A DNA stretch of 64,000 nt from Miscanthus floridulus (GCF_019320115.1 NC_089584.1:104461111-104525110); one strand, 5' to 3'; shown: positions 21,979-33,390, numbered from the stretch's first letter. The notes: a model not told the origin generated them from the sequence alone. Program-made: numbers and translations.

Positions 21979-23960
21979 CACATGGTTTCCCTCCCTACAG
22001 ATACATGTATGATTCTGAATATTAACCACATGTCTTATGATCTTTTGGGAATCTGTGACCTCTGCTTCATCTCGTCCACCTTCTTTTATTTTCAAGTGAC
22101 CCAACTGCCGACTCATTGCATATAGTTGGTGAACAACTATTGGTAGCATTACATGTCCTTCAAATTTTTGACCTATTCTCCTCTTTCTTGCATAAAGCTC
22201 CATGAACTTTGACCTAAAAGTGTCAGCTATGGGAAGGTCCTTAATGTCCTTCACCCAATTGTTCCAAACCTCTGCCACATTATTAGTGATATGATCACAC
22301 TTTATTGCCTCTAAAAATTTGCTCCTCATCCACTTCAACTTGTGATTGGCTTTCAACCATGGAAACCAAGTCCAATTATCAGTAGTCTTACCATAAAAAA
22401 ACCCAAATGCAACTGGAAACATTTAGTTGTGCCCATCTAGTGTTGTAGTTGAAGGTAAGTGGCCACTCCATCTACCATTGAGAGCTATGGAGTCAATACT
22501 AAAAAATGGCCGACAACCATTTAAGAAACCATCAATGCTTGGTTTTAAACAACAAAAGAATATGTGAAAAATACACCTTCCTCCTTATTCACGACGTCTA
22601 TCTCTACAACACTTCCAGGCATCCTGAGCTCAATCTCTACCTTGAAGTTGAACAAATATCCCAAACTTTCTTCCCATGTCCCATAAATTTGTTCTCCTGC
22701 CAGAACAAAACCCTTATGCATAGTACCATACCCAATTTTGACTTGATATTTGTCCTCTAGCTCTTCTTGTATTTTCTTTGCATCCATGTTTGGATCCTTC
22801 ATTAGTAAGGGGACTACCTTCTCTGCTACCCAATGGTATGATGCCATCTTGGTCCTCACTCTTCCAGTAGATGGACAAAAATGCTTTTCTTTATTTAATG
22901 TAACATGTCAAATGGAAACAAACATGTTAGTAATGCAACATACATGCATGAGGACTAATACTACATAATACATTAAGTTAGCATACTGCATATATGAAAA
23001 GTGTTAGTACCCTGACTTGGACTTGATCAGGCATCAACCTTGCTACAATAGACCATGAACAACCCTCAGCTTTGCAGTGCCCTCTGAACAAATCTTTGCA
23101 AGATTTCTCTGTTGCAAGTTCAAATTGTCCCTTTATAGCATGTTGCCGCACTGCAGCCCTGAATTCATTCATGCTAACATATATGGTTCAAGCTTTCATT
23201 GGAGGGTCTTCTCTGTCTTATAACACAGAATCCTCACTAGGTATACGATCATCAACCAACAACTCTACATCTTGTAGGTCCACATCAACAAGATTAATTT
23301 CAGCCACCATCCTAGCTTGCACAACCCTCTTATCCTCTGCCCTGAGGCCAACAAACTCATGCATTGTATCTCCATCCATCACAGGAAGTGTGACACCAAT
23401 TTGATCTTGTCCAAGAGGAATAATCTCTAGACTGTCCCAGTCGATTGCATAAGAAACAAATGCCTCCTTGCTTGAATCTATTGGTCATGTGACATTATCA
23501 TGCCACACATTGCTTGTTGCTGCCTCTATTACAGAGCTACAAAACACTTCTTGGGTTTGTCCTCAACATTAACAAACAAGAACAACTTCTTGTCACCCAT
23601 CCTTTCAGAAAATGCAAGGAACAATTCTGTATCATTTAGCAATTTTCTTTCTCCACCACCACTCATGTCAAACTCATGTATTACAGGCTGCTGCCTGCTT
23701 CCCCAATTGAGCCTAGCTTTCAAGTCATTTTCTAGCATCTCCAAATTATAAGATCGACAATCCACAACCCATTCATCACATTTTCGTGGCACATCAACAG
23801 AGTGACCATCATTGAACTTAGCAGTGAACTGAGAAAACTGAACACACAACCTAAATGCGCCATCCAGATCGACTCTACCGTGTGTACCAACAATAAATAA
23901 ATGAGACACAAAATCAATTTTGTGCCCCTCCCCAAAACCAACAGGTACTGCAAAACTCAT
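21979..23960 (-). pseudogene. MULE transposase, N-terminal and catalytic part
   Basis: Reading down from 23960 on the minus strand, the first exon (MSFAVPVGFGEGHKIDF...) gives the MULE N-terminal domain with KLFLFVNVEDKPKK. Next comes the Mutator DNA-binding domain at 22978-23172 (MNEFRAAVRQHAIKGQFELA, GCSWSIVARLM). A helical section at 22545-22859 follows (KMASYHWVAEKVVPLLM). The MULE catalytic region continues to 21979 with FGFFYGKTTDNWTWF, DHITNNVAEVWNNWV and the start of a SWIM finger (HTCICR). The frame is broken several times. One stop directly before MFPVAFG at about 22423 looks like CAA to TAA, and a 1-base shift lies at the SWIM finger. The Copia element at 21973 separates it from its C-terminus at 6487-7400. 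Confidence 0.8.
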
Positions 23961-24309
23961 AAGAGAGATTTGGAATTGGGGGCTTACTCAGGAGGAGCCA
24001 CCAAGACGGAGGGGGACGACAACCTGTTGGCGTGACGCCGGCAGGGAGACCGGCGACGGACGAGCACGCCGCCCCAAACCCTAGGCCGACGGGCCAGGGA
24101 AGGGCGGCTGGCGGAAGGGGCCTGAGCGGGCGGGCGGCGGGCGGCCACCGGCAACGGGCGGGGTTGGGCTGCTCCGTGCGGTCACGACAACCCGACGAAG
24201 AAACTCGAATCAGAAAGGAACGCCCGATCCAGTATAGGATAAGGAGGCAAGGGTACTGTGGTCATTTTCGGTGTCTTGATGAGTGAGAAGAGGTATTTCG
24301 AAATAGAAA

Positions 24310-24441
24310 AAGAGAGGAAATCACATAAATCCCTCGGATTAAAACAATTAGCGTGCGCAGGGTTAAATACTGAAAGGCTTGCGAATTCGATGTCAGATAC
24401 TGAGAGGCTTGCGAACTCGGGGTTAAATATTAAAATTTCTC
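24310..24441. repeat. MULE right terminal inverted repeat
   Basis: It ends in GGTTAAATATTAAAATTTCTC and carries two internal copies of a GCTTGCGAA(C/T)TC block (about 24377 and 24408), matching the two GCGAGCTC/GCAAGCC blocks of the left arm. Confidence 0.72.
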
Positions 24442-24599
24442 CCTCCTTGCGGTGCGGGGCTGGGTCGGGTCTGAAACTTTCCCGGGGGTAGATGGATTGG
24501 GATACCTTGCAGAATCCATAGAGAATAGAGGAAGATCCATCCCTCGGGTTAACCATTGACATACTTTCGAAGGAATCCGAAAGTTTCAAAATGTCGTGC

Positions 24600-25150
24600 C
24601 ACTAAAATGAGTCCTTAGGATCCCTTTTTGGAACATAGCATAGAAAAAATATAGAAATAGAAAAATATAGGAACTGAGATGCCATGATTCCCTAATAGAG
24701 GAGAGGGTCTTTGGTAGGAGCTCAGGTAAAACAAAAGAATTGTAGGACTGTTTGGATGCTTCCAGGCAGCTGAACAGCCAATCCACAGGCACACGAAAGT
24801 GAACGCCTGGGATCCCTTGCCTGGACCAGGCAAGTTCTCAGACGTCAAACCAAACAGCCCGTGTATGCTTCCATTTTTAGAAAAAACGCTAAGGCTGTAT
24901 TTTAGCGCCAAACATGAAAAAAAAAAAACAGTATGCGAGTGAAGCATGCGAGTCATTACTTTTCACGCCAGGAAAGTTTCTATGAGGTTTGAGCTCTTGC
25001 TTTTTTTTCATGTGAAATTTAGCTATAGGATTGCAATCCTATGGAATACTTACTTGTCTTTTCCTATAAACCATTGGGAAGTACAGAAAAAAATCATTAG
25101 GAAGTTGAATCCTACAAAATTCATTTGCCAATCCTCAATCCAAATGAGCC
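24600..25150. repeat. MITE-like AT-rich repeat cluster
   Basis: Non-coding. A short element at about 24747-24861 has ends resembling GGACTGTTTGG and CCAAACAGCCC. The flanking sequence with runs such as TATAGAAATAGAAAAATATAGG and AATCCTATGGAATAC resembles common grass MITEs. The outer boundaries are not resolved. Confidence 0.4.
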
Positions 25151-25154
25151 CTTA

Positions 25155-25320
25155 ACATGATTGGGCAACTTACCATTTCTGTAACATGTTTCCCAGATGA
25201 AATGCACCAAATGAATATCGTTCTATTAAAGAATATGTGTAGATTCCTGAGCAGGACTGCAGTCTTAAAATCAAGCACACCAAAACCACCCTTTGATTTT
25301 GCAATACAAATGCAACGGAC
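25155..25320 (-). pseudogene. LINE reverse transcriptase C-terminal fragment
   Basis: The minus-strand frame contains IAKSKGGFGVLDFKTAVLLR followed by NLHIFFNR. This matches the conserved block before the zinc-binding domain of plant non-LTR retrotransposon polymerases (usually KxxGGLGVxDLxxxNxALLxK...FFN). Only about 50 codons are left, with no flanking RT domain, so it is a relic. Confidence 0.55.
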
Positions 25321-25732
25321 GAGAGCAGCGACGACAGCAGCAACAGCACAAGTAGCAATGGGCATGGCTGCGCGTGAGCGACGGCGACAATGACGCTCGA
25401 GCTGCACGTGAACGGTGGTCAGCAGTGCGAGGACGACGAGGAGCGGCAGCAACCGGGCGCAAGCAGTAGCAGTGGCGGCGACAACGGGGCTAAGTTGCAC
25501 GTGAACGACAACCGGCAGTGTGGGAACAGTGGCGGCACAGCACGTGGCAAGAAGCATGGCGAGAGACAAGGAAGAGGAAAAGGTGTTTCACTAGCCCTTA
25601 GCGGAGGAGTTCCATCTCTACACCAACTAAGGACTTGTTTGACATGACTCAAGCTTCGTTGCACCTTCTGTGGAGAAGCCAAACTAAACACTTTAGGATA
25701 AGAAGTCATTTTCAGCGGATCGACCGGAACCG

Positions 25733-25815
25733 TTTTTGGGTGAGAAGCCAAAGTCACATAAAAGTGGCTCCTCTTTTTTGGGTGAGAAACCAAAGTCACA
25801 TAAAAGTGGCTCATC
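25733..25815. repeat. Two-copy tandem repeat, period 42 bp
   Basis: Copies at 25733-25773 and 25775-25815 both read TTTTTGGGTGAGAA(G/A)CC then AAAGTCACATAAAAGTGGCTC. They differ at two positions. Confidence 0.8.
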
Positions 25816-25920
25816 CTCAAGTGCTCCGACTCCTCAGGAGGAGCACTTTAGGAGGAGTTGTGCCAAACGGACCCTAAACAACAATACGAAATCATTCTCT
25901 TCCTTCGACCAAACATAAAA

Positions 25921-26330
25921 ATAGAGTTGTTCCATCTCTACAACTACAACAATATAGAATCATATTACATCCTTGAACTAGGGATGAAATCGTTCTATTC
26001 TATCTTGATCTCCAACCAAACAAACTAGGTGTAGATATGGAATAAGAGTTTTTTTATTTATTTCCATAAGTAGACCTCTTGCTTTTTTACTTCGGACGCA
26101 AACGATCGGATATGGATGGATATCGCTAATATTACATTTATTTTTATGTTTCTGTTAGGATTTGGATACAGAATAGATATCGATATCATAAATATGCGAT
26201 TTAAGTATTCAGATACAAATACACGGTATCGAATATTGAATATCTAGGCTCAGATACAGACAAACATAAACTCTTCTAAACAGATTCGAACTCGAACATG
26301 GTTGGAAAATATTCGTACCATTTGCACCCC
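25921..26330. repeat. AT-rich repeat-like intergenic sequence
   Basis: Contains a GGATATGGATGGATATCG-like stretch and many ATATC/GATAT units typical of degenerate grass repeats. No gene. Confidence 0.3.
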
Positions 26331-26440
26331 AACTTTTTACACAACATGATTGCATGGAATATGACAATATGTCCTCCCCTCCCCATTACCGCGCAATCGA
26401 CATGTACTATCCGTTCTCAGATTTCTTATTTTCCTATTTT

Positions 26441-29400
26441 TCATCGTTGCCAGGCCATTGCAGGTCCGGCTCCAAGCCAAAAATTCGGATCTTCTCTGGT
26501 ATTGTAGTATGACTTGATCTTGTTTAACTTCACAACCACATCACTCATCGGGATCCTTTCGTCCGGTGCAGCTCTTGAACAAAGCAAAGCCAAATCAATT
26601 ATGGATGCTAGGCAGGTATTCAAGATGGAGTCCTCAGGAGGCCTACTTGCATCTTCGATACAACACTCCTGTTTGTATTGCAGTAGGCTAGAGTCAACAA
26701 CATGAGATAAGTCACACGGGAATGCTTGGCTCACCCATTGCCTGAGACTCAACTCATCGATGAACATTGGATCAGTTGGCTTTTTCCTTGTGAAGACTTC
26801 AAGGAGAATAATTCCGTAGCTGTAGATGTCACTGGCTCGTGATGCTTTTCCTGTTGATCCAAACTCTGTCCATTCCATGTCAAAAGAAAACCGGTCAGCT
26901 TATCAAATACAGTAGGAACTAAGGATACTTGTTGCTTCATACGTCGGAAAATAATCATAATTACCTGGAGCCATGTATCCTACAGTGCTGGGCATGCTTG
27001 TTAATACAATGGAGCTGTCATCTCCAACTAGCAACATGGAAATGCCAAAGTCGGAAACACGTGCAGTCATCTCTTCATCGAGCAAAATATTGCTTGGTTT
27101 TAGATCACAATGCAGTACAGCTTCTAGGAGCTGGTTGTGTAGATACTCCATTGCTGTTGCAACATCCAGCATGATGCCAACCCTTTGTAGGAAACTGAGT
27201 TGCCGCCCATCATCATCTGAGTACAACCAATCATTCAGACTACCATTGGGCATGTACTCAAGAATTAATGCTTTGAAGTCCAGATTAGAGCAAGTGCTAA
27301 TTATGCTCAGCAAGTTTCGGTGCCGAACCATTCGCAGCACACGACACTCCGTGTCAAAGCTCTTGGAAGCTGATTCATCTTGCATATTGAGTACCTTTAC
27401 TGCGATGACAGATTCGTCATCTAGCTGGCCTTTGAAGACTTTGCCAAAGCTTCCGGCCCCTAGCAAGTTATCATCACTGAAATTGCTGGTTGCGCGAACA
27501 AGTTCATGGTATGAGATCAACTGGTAGCTCAGCAAGTCTGTGCCTGAGGCTAGCGGCGTATTTCCTTTCCTGCTTATCTTTATTCTCACCAACATGCACA
27601 AGCAAGAGGCTGAAATGAAAAATGCCAGGACTGCAGGTAATATGACTTTTAACAGCTGTTGTTTTGATCTTGAGTGATTAGTTTTGTTCTGGATGGTGCT
27701 ATTCCTAGGGTGGGAAGGCCACAGAGCGCGTTGTTTCCCATCAATGATTCCAGGGTGATATTTGAGAACACACCTCCTTCTGGTATCTGTCCATCAAGTC
27801 TGTTGAAAGAAAGGTTCAAGCTGGCAAGGTAAGAGAGGTTGGCCAGAGCCTTCGGAATGACACCGGAAAGAACATTGTAGGAGAGGTCTAATTCCTCAAT
27901 ATTGAGTAACTTGCCAAGTGAATCTGGTATTGATCCTTGGAATAAATTTCTGGACAGATTCAAATAAATCATCATGTTAAGTTCACCCAAGGAAACTGGG
28001 AGGTCACCTGACAGTTGGTTGTCTGATAAATCCATCTCGCTGATTGTTGTCAGTTTCCTGACATCTGCAGGTAAGGAACCACTCAAAGAGTTCTGTGAGA
28101 GATCTAGCCCAATAAGCTTCTGAAGGTTCCACAGACTTGTTGGTATTTCTGAGCAAAATGAGTTTTGGGATAATGCCACATATTGCAGCTGAATTAGGCT
28201 ACCGAAACTGCTTGGAATGGAACCGGCTAGTTTATTGCCTTGAAGATTCAAATTAACCAAACTTGTTGATCCATTGATTTCTTCTGGGATAGTGCCAGAC
28301 AAGCTGTTGTAGGAGAGGTCGAGTTGTTGGAGACTATTCATCGCAATGACTGGTGTGGGGATCTTCTCACTCAGGTTGTTTCCACTGAGAGTCAGTACCA
28401 ATAGGTTGCTCGGATTAGCCACCGTACTAGGAATGCTTCCAGTGATCCTATTGTGATCTGCTATGAAATATTGAAGCACTGTGCTAAGGTTTCCCATGTA
28501 GGGTGGTAAACTCCCTGTAAATGTATTGTATGAAATGTCAATGGTATTCAGCCTCCTGCATGTGGATAATGCAGCCAGGAAATGGGCGATCGTCCCACTG
28601 AGTTGGTTCTTGAGGAGATACATTCTACTGAGATTCAGCAAGTTTTTAAATGACACTGGCACTGATCCAGTCAACCCATTTCCAAATAAGTCTATTTGGG
28701 TAAGTTCAGACAGATTGCCTATGGATTCAGGGATATCACCAGTTATTTGGTTACTTGCAAAACTTAAATACACGAGGTTTGTCAGCTGTCCCAGTTCTGC
28801 CGGAATCCTCCCTTCTAGCTTGTTCTCGCTGAGGTCCAAACCAGCAAGCTTGGTATGATTGCACAGCTCAATCAGGATCTTCCCGGTGATGTCATTCGTT
28901 GACAAGTATATTATAGTGAGGTTGGGCAGTGTTGCTAGGCATGATGGCACAGTACCAGTGAAGTTGTTTACTGCAAGGGAGAGCGTTTCGAGGTTCTTGC
29001 AGGCAGAGAGACCCAAGGGAATAGGTCCCTCGAACTGGTTTTCATCAAGAGAGATCGCTTGCAACATAGGGAGGTGAAAGCTCTCATTTCCAGGAATCGT
29101 ACCTGAGAGATTGTTCCTGGAGACATATATTTCTTGCAGCTGGGACATGTTGAAGATAGCAGGCGTCATGGGTCCGGAGAGAAGATTGTCTTCCATGACA
29201 AGCGTCTCCAGCTTTGACAGAGAGGCAATGCTTGCAGGAATTCCTCCTGTTAGCTTATTTGAACCAAGGTGTATCACGCTCAAATCTGGCGTGTTGTTGA
29301 ACAGGCCTGACATTAGCGCCCCGCTCAGGTCATTGCCTCCCAAATTTAACGTCTGAAGGCTGCGCAAATTTTGCAGCTCATGTGGAATCCCCCCGAACAA

Positions 29401-30171
29401 GTTGTTACTGTCAAGCTCGAACGTCTCCAACCTAGCGAGGTTGCCAAGGGTGGACGGGATGGTACCTGACAAGCTGTTGTCTGAAAGGACAAGGATTCGG
29501 AGCCGGGGCAGACCGCCAAGCTCGTCTGGCACAGGGCCCACGAGGCTGTTGTTGCTGAGGACAAGGCTGGAGAGGAAGGAGAGGTTGCCGAGCTGCTGGG
29601 CGATGCTGCCCTGGAGTGGCACGTCGGTGAACTCGAGGTCGGTGACGCGCCGCCCGCGGTGGTCGCACGAGACGCCGACCCACGAGCAGAAGGACGCAGC
29701 GGCAGTCCAGTTGCCGACCAGGACGCCGTGGGGGTCCTTGACCTGCGCTCTGAAGGCGAGCAGCGCAGCGAGGTCCGTGGCGTTGGAAGGTGGTGGGGTG
29801 AGTGCAGCGGCACAAGCAGGCGTGTTTGATCCAGCTACTCAAATTTAGCAGGCGTGAAGGATGACGTACGGGGTGTTTGATATCAATAAAAAAATAAATT
29901 ACATAATTCGTCAGTACTCTATAAGATAAATTTTTTAAGCTTAAGTAATTCGTTATTAGCACATGTTTAATATAGCAAAACATTATCAAATCATAGACTA
30001 ATTAGCCTCAAAAGATTCGTCTCGTAAATTAGTCGTAAACTATGTAATTAATTTCATAATTAGTCTATATTTAATACTTAATATATTTGCCCAATATTCA
30101 ATTGGACGACTAAAATTAGGAGCGACCACCCAACGCCCGAAGAGCGCCATGCCGATGCAGGAGAAAGCCAT
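26441..30171 (-). pseudogene. Class XII LRR receptor-like kinase, pseudogene 1
   Basis: The ATG at 30171 sits in an ideal ACCATGG context and begins a signal peptide (MAFSCIGMALFGRWVVA). A MITE then interrupts the gene, and reading resumes near 29840 with the LRR N-cap ([18 protein letters not shown]). About 20 LRRs follow to roughly 27750. A 1-base deletion at about 27693 shifts the frame relative to paralogue 2. The transmembrane segment (LAFFISASCLCMLVRI) and kinase (from about 27600) come next: GAGSFGKV, HCDLKPSN (non-RD type) and DFGIS. The conserved 99-bp intron (26964-26866) interrupts the sequence after YMAP, and exon 2 ends at 26441. Such kinases sense peptides or microbial patterns at the plasma membrane. 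With the MITE and the frameshift this copy should not make a full receptor. Confidence 0.85.
29822..30135. mobile_element. MITE inserted in the signal-peptide region of LRR-kinase pseudogene 1
   Basis: AT-rich non-coding sequence with the grass MITE signature AGACTAATTAGCCTCAAAAGATTCGTCTCG (29995-30024, read here in two halves) and ends resembling GTGTTTGAT. It separates the MAFSCIG start from the LRR N-cap. The boundaries are approximate and I could not place a duplication. Confidence 0.6.
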
Positions 30172-30341
30172 GGTTGTGGTCTGTTGGAGAATCGAAGATC
30201 GATTGATGTAGAGAATGCTGTGGACCCCTGGACCTGTGGTGGTATGAATGCAACCACCTCTCACTCAATGAAGAATTCAGTGCCGGTCAAATCTGCTTAA
30301 AAGCATGTCGTGGACAGCGCAACCTGTGCAGTTTGTGGCTT

Positions 30342-30582
30342 GGGCTTTATTTAGATCACCTTCAAATTTTAAGTTTTTTCATTCTCTTCATTACATCAAT
30401 TTTTAGATGTATACATAGAGCATTAAATGTAGGTAAAAAAATAATTAATTACACAGTTTGGTTGTAAATCACGAAACGAATCTTTTAAGCCTAGTTAGTC
30501 CATGATCAGACAAAGTTTGTCAAATACAAACGAAACGTGCTACAGTGTCCAGATTGCAAAAATTTACAATCTAAACAAGGCC
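30342..30582. mobile_element. MITE (GGCCTTGTTTAGAT family)
   Basis: The ends GGCTTTATTTAGAT and ATCTAAACAAGGCC are near-perfect inverted repeats. The interior includes ACGAATCTTTTAAGCCTA and a CTACAGTG block, both common in sorghum-type MITEs. Confidence 0.7.
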
Positions 30583-30609
30583 TAGGAGAAGAAACGCCGG
30601 AGCATATTA

Positions 30610-30850
30610 GAGCAAGTATAATAGCAGGCTATAAGTCGACTAAATACTGAGGCAGAGGAGAGGGGAGGAGAGAGAGAAGAAATGGGCTGTAAGCTTACAG
30701 CCGGCTTGGGCACAAGAACCAAGAAATTCTATGAGAGAGACAAGTGGGCCATGTATTAACTGTAAAGAGCTAACTACTATATGAGTAAGCTAAGAGAAGA
30801 CTGCAAAGAACCTTACAGTCAGCAAGCCGGCTGTATTATTAGCCTTCCTC
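30610..30850. mobile_element. Tourist-like MITE with TTA duplication
   Basis: 241 bp, with ends GAGCAAGTATAATAG and (reverse complement) GAGGAAGGCTAATAAT. It is flanked by TTA on both sides (30607-30609 and 30851-30853), as expected for PIF/Harbinger derivatives. The interior has GGGCTGTAAGCTTACAGCC palindrome sequence. Confidence 0.7.
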
Positions 30851-30853
30851 TTA

Positions 30854-31239
30854 TCAGTGACTGCAGTTTTGCAGCTGCATTTTGATCTACAATAGGGGTG
30901 GTATGCCAGTGGGAAGAAGCACCAGTGAGCTTCATTCCACTACCTGTCCCAGTCACCTTCCGAGCAAGCAGTTTGGAATGTTTATTGGGCTGTGCTGCTT
31001 GCAGCTTTGGAAAAGAAGAAGGGAACAAAAAAGAAACGTTTTATCTTCAGAAATGAGGTGTTAGACCTTCGGCAAGTGCTGAACTCTTGCAAGAGAGATG
31101 CAGCATGAATTAATCTATTACAGTTATGCAATAGCAAATGTCATGAATCAGGTGCCGTTGAATATTTCTTTTCGGGAAACTTTAGTTAGGGACATTTAAT
31201 TGCTTACCGTAACCTAGTAGCTAAACTTGCTAATGTTGA
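30854..31239. other. Intergenic, no gene seen
   Basis: Low-complexity intergenic sequence. Short open frames have no recognisable similarity. Confidence 0.4.
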
Positions 31240-31248
31240 CTTAATAAA

Positions 31249-32540
31249 CGGAGAATTGTCTGTTGGAGATCCAAAATGATGGTCCTTTGCTGACGGACAC
31301 CCACTTTGGAGCATTTTGTCAGAAGACACTCTGGTTCGGTGAAATTAGGTCATAGGATACCGCGGACCGGTTGCAGCCGGTTGAGGAGAGAGAACAGTGG
31401 TGAAATGACATTCTTGCCCCTGTGGTGGAGGAGCATGACCCTGACCCTGATGAACACCCACCGTCGAGACCCGCGCGCCGCCGACGATGTGGCCGACGAG
31501 GAGGAGGACGAGGACGAGGACGAGCGGGACGAGGCGGTGACTGGCGGCGCGGCCTCCCCTTGGTCGCGTCGGCGGTGGGGCCGGGGCCGAGATCTGGCGC
31601 CGGGACGAGCGCATTGATCAGCTTGAGCCGCGGCGACGCGCTGCGGAGCGGGGACATGGACCGCGCGGCGGTGCATGGACGCGCTCCGAGGCTTGAGGTG
31701 TACGCCTCCCTCTCCACCATTAGGCCCAGCCCAAGTGCCTCCTCGGCTTGGCCCAGGCCGCAGCAGAGCACGCACATGCCTGCGCCGCGTCCGCCGCGTA
31801 GGCTCCGCGTCACCACTGCCGCGCCCAGGCACGAGGAGCACGGGAGCGCCAACCTTCTCCGGCTATAAAAGGCCGGTCATGGTTGCTGCCGAGGCCAAGC
31901 ACGGGAGCGCCGCGCCCCGCCTCCACCAGAGCACCTCGAGCTGAGGCCATGGTTGCCGAAGCTCGAAGCTCTCCGCCGCTGAGCCACTCCGCCCTTGCTC
32001 TTCTCGCCTCGCCGCAAGCCATGCCGCTGGGGCCAAATCCCGTCGCCGCCCAGCGCCCCTCTGCTCCGCTCTGCCTCTGTCTCTCTCGTGACTGGGCGAA
32101 TGGGGAGGACGGACATGAAGACCAAGGCTGCGGCATCCAAGGCCATCCGCCTAGGCACATGGCCACGTCGAGGCAACCAATAGGAGCAAGCCACCTCGCC
32201 CATAGGTTCACCTGTCATGGACTCCACTCTCTCTTCCCTTTCTTCTGTGGCTTCAGTCCATGTAGACCCTAGAGACAGAGAGCACTAGTCCACCAATCGG
32301 TGCGTGGGTGCATGGGCACAGTGCTGGTCAGCCTGCCAGCTGACGAGGCCCACGCGTCAGCCTCATGGTGGGCAAGAATATCATTTCACCACTGTTCTCT
32401 CTCCTCAACTGGCTGCAACCGGTCCGCGGTGTCCTATGGCCTAATTTCACCGAACCAGAGTGTCCTCTGGCAAAATACTCCAAAGTGGGTGTCCGCCAGC
32501 AAAGGACCATCACTTTGGATGTCCAACAGACAATTCTCCC
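31249..32540. mobile_element. Pack-MULE with 9-bp duplication
   Basis: The terminal inverted repeats are about 175 bp and highly similar. The left starts (C)GGAGAATTGTCTGTTGGA, and the right is its complement ending in ...GACAATTCTCC(C). A perfect 9-bp duplication CTTAATAAA flanks the element (31240-31248 and 32541-32549). There is no transposase. The 930-bp interior is GC-rich with a CG-dense coding-like composition, typical of captured host gene fragments. I could not identify the donor. The high TIR similarity suggests a fairly recent element. Confidence 0.85.
31440..32350. other. GC-rich cargo of the Pack-MULE (donor unknown)
   Basis: Several overlapping open frames exist on both strands. 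None shows a known domain. An acidic run (about 31480-31540 on the plus strand) and Ser/Arg-rich frames are effects of the GAGGACGAG-type repeats. I do not call a gene. Confidence 0.4.
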
Positions 32541-32821
32541 CTTAATAAATGACAAGAACACATTTACTTGGTATCTATGTAGACAGTAGTCATATACAAT
32601 TTTGGTTAGCTCTATGTATGAATATTTGATGAATCGAGGCATTTTCTTCTTTAATAAATTTATTTGGAAACATAAACTCATTCTGAAGATAAAATTTTTC
32701 TTTAGTATCTTTATCTTCAACATGGGGTTTTATTAACAAATATAATGCAGCTAAAAGAAACTGAAGTGGCAGCAAAAAAATGTTGTTTTTGTGATTGTAA
32801 TGAAACAATCATACACTAATC

Positions 32822-33390
32822 TTTTTTTTTCTCAAATACGCAAGAGTATTGCGTATCATTGTATTAAGATGATAGACGTTTGAAATATGAGAGAGGTCGT
32901 TCCTAGCCCGACGGTTACCTCAAAGGGCGTTTTAACTATGATAGCCTTAGAATCTATTGGGATCAACCTAGACTATGATGTAGCTGAGGTACCAGACCGT
33001 GCTGCTCCACCGGTCATCGCCTGGATGCTGGGAACAGCTCATCAAGCGCCTCGACGTTTGCTTCCGATAGGGTGCCTAGGAAGTACGAATCGTACGAACG
33101 CTTGGCTCCAGAGGAAATCAGTGCTGCAGGTGCCATGATCCCCATCCTCTTCATGAGCAGTACTTCGCCGCGTTTGGAAGCCGGGATGTGGTCTATCTGC
33201 TGAGCAACAATCCGTCTGCTCCTAATGGACAAGTGGTCCGCTTTGGTGCCAACTTCTACTTGGGCGGGGAGTTGATGAGAGGTGGCTGCCTTATTGACCT
33301 CCTCGATGAGCCTAGCCAGTCGCTTGGCTGCCTCGTACACTTTTCTTATGCTAGATTTATCTGAGCACTAGGTTAACACTACCAAGATCA
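32822..33390 (-). mobile_element. 5'-truncated LINE 3' end
   Basis: On the minus strand the piece ends in TACAATGATACGCAATACTC, then TTGCGTATTTGAG and a poly(A) (poly(T) at 32822-32831). This is the tail of grass LINEs. Upstream, a frame at 33014-33340 reads MYEAAKRLARLIEEVNK... then RRIVAQQIDHIPASKRGEVL and MKRMG. Its register is like the C-terminal ORF end of grass LINE-type proteins, but I am only moderately sure of that match. Confidence 0.5.

Larger units (their letters stand above)
5940..24441 (-). mobile_element. Mutator-like element (MULE), split by a Copia retrotransposon
   Basis: Long imperfect terminal inverted repeats (at least 100 bp) lie at 5940-6060 and 24310-24441. They share blocks such as AATATTTAACC, TTCGC(A/G)AGC and GTATTTAA. 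The flanks CCTCCTTCC (5931-5939) and CCTCCTTGC (24442-24450) match at 8 of 9 positions, as expected for the 9-bp Mutator duplication. Removing the 14,568-bp Copia insert and one 5-bp duplication leaves about 3.9 kb, a normal autonomous MULE size. It encodes a mudrA-like transposase on the minus strand. Its insertion point is the 5' leader/proximal promoter of the WD40-like gene, and its transcription direction is the same as that gene's. Confidence 0.85.

Noticed and set aside
27649..29622. A complete 657-residue LRR-only protein
   Set aside because: The start would be GTG inside the LRR N-cap and the end is created by a 1-base deletion before the membrane segment; it is part of a receptor kinase pseudogene.
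31319..32272. Genes inside the Pack-MULE
   Set aside because: Frames on both strands overlap and none has a recognisable domain.
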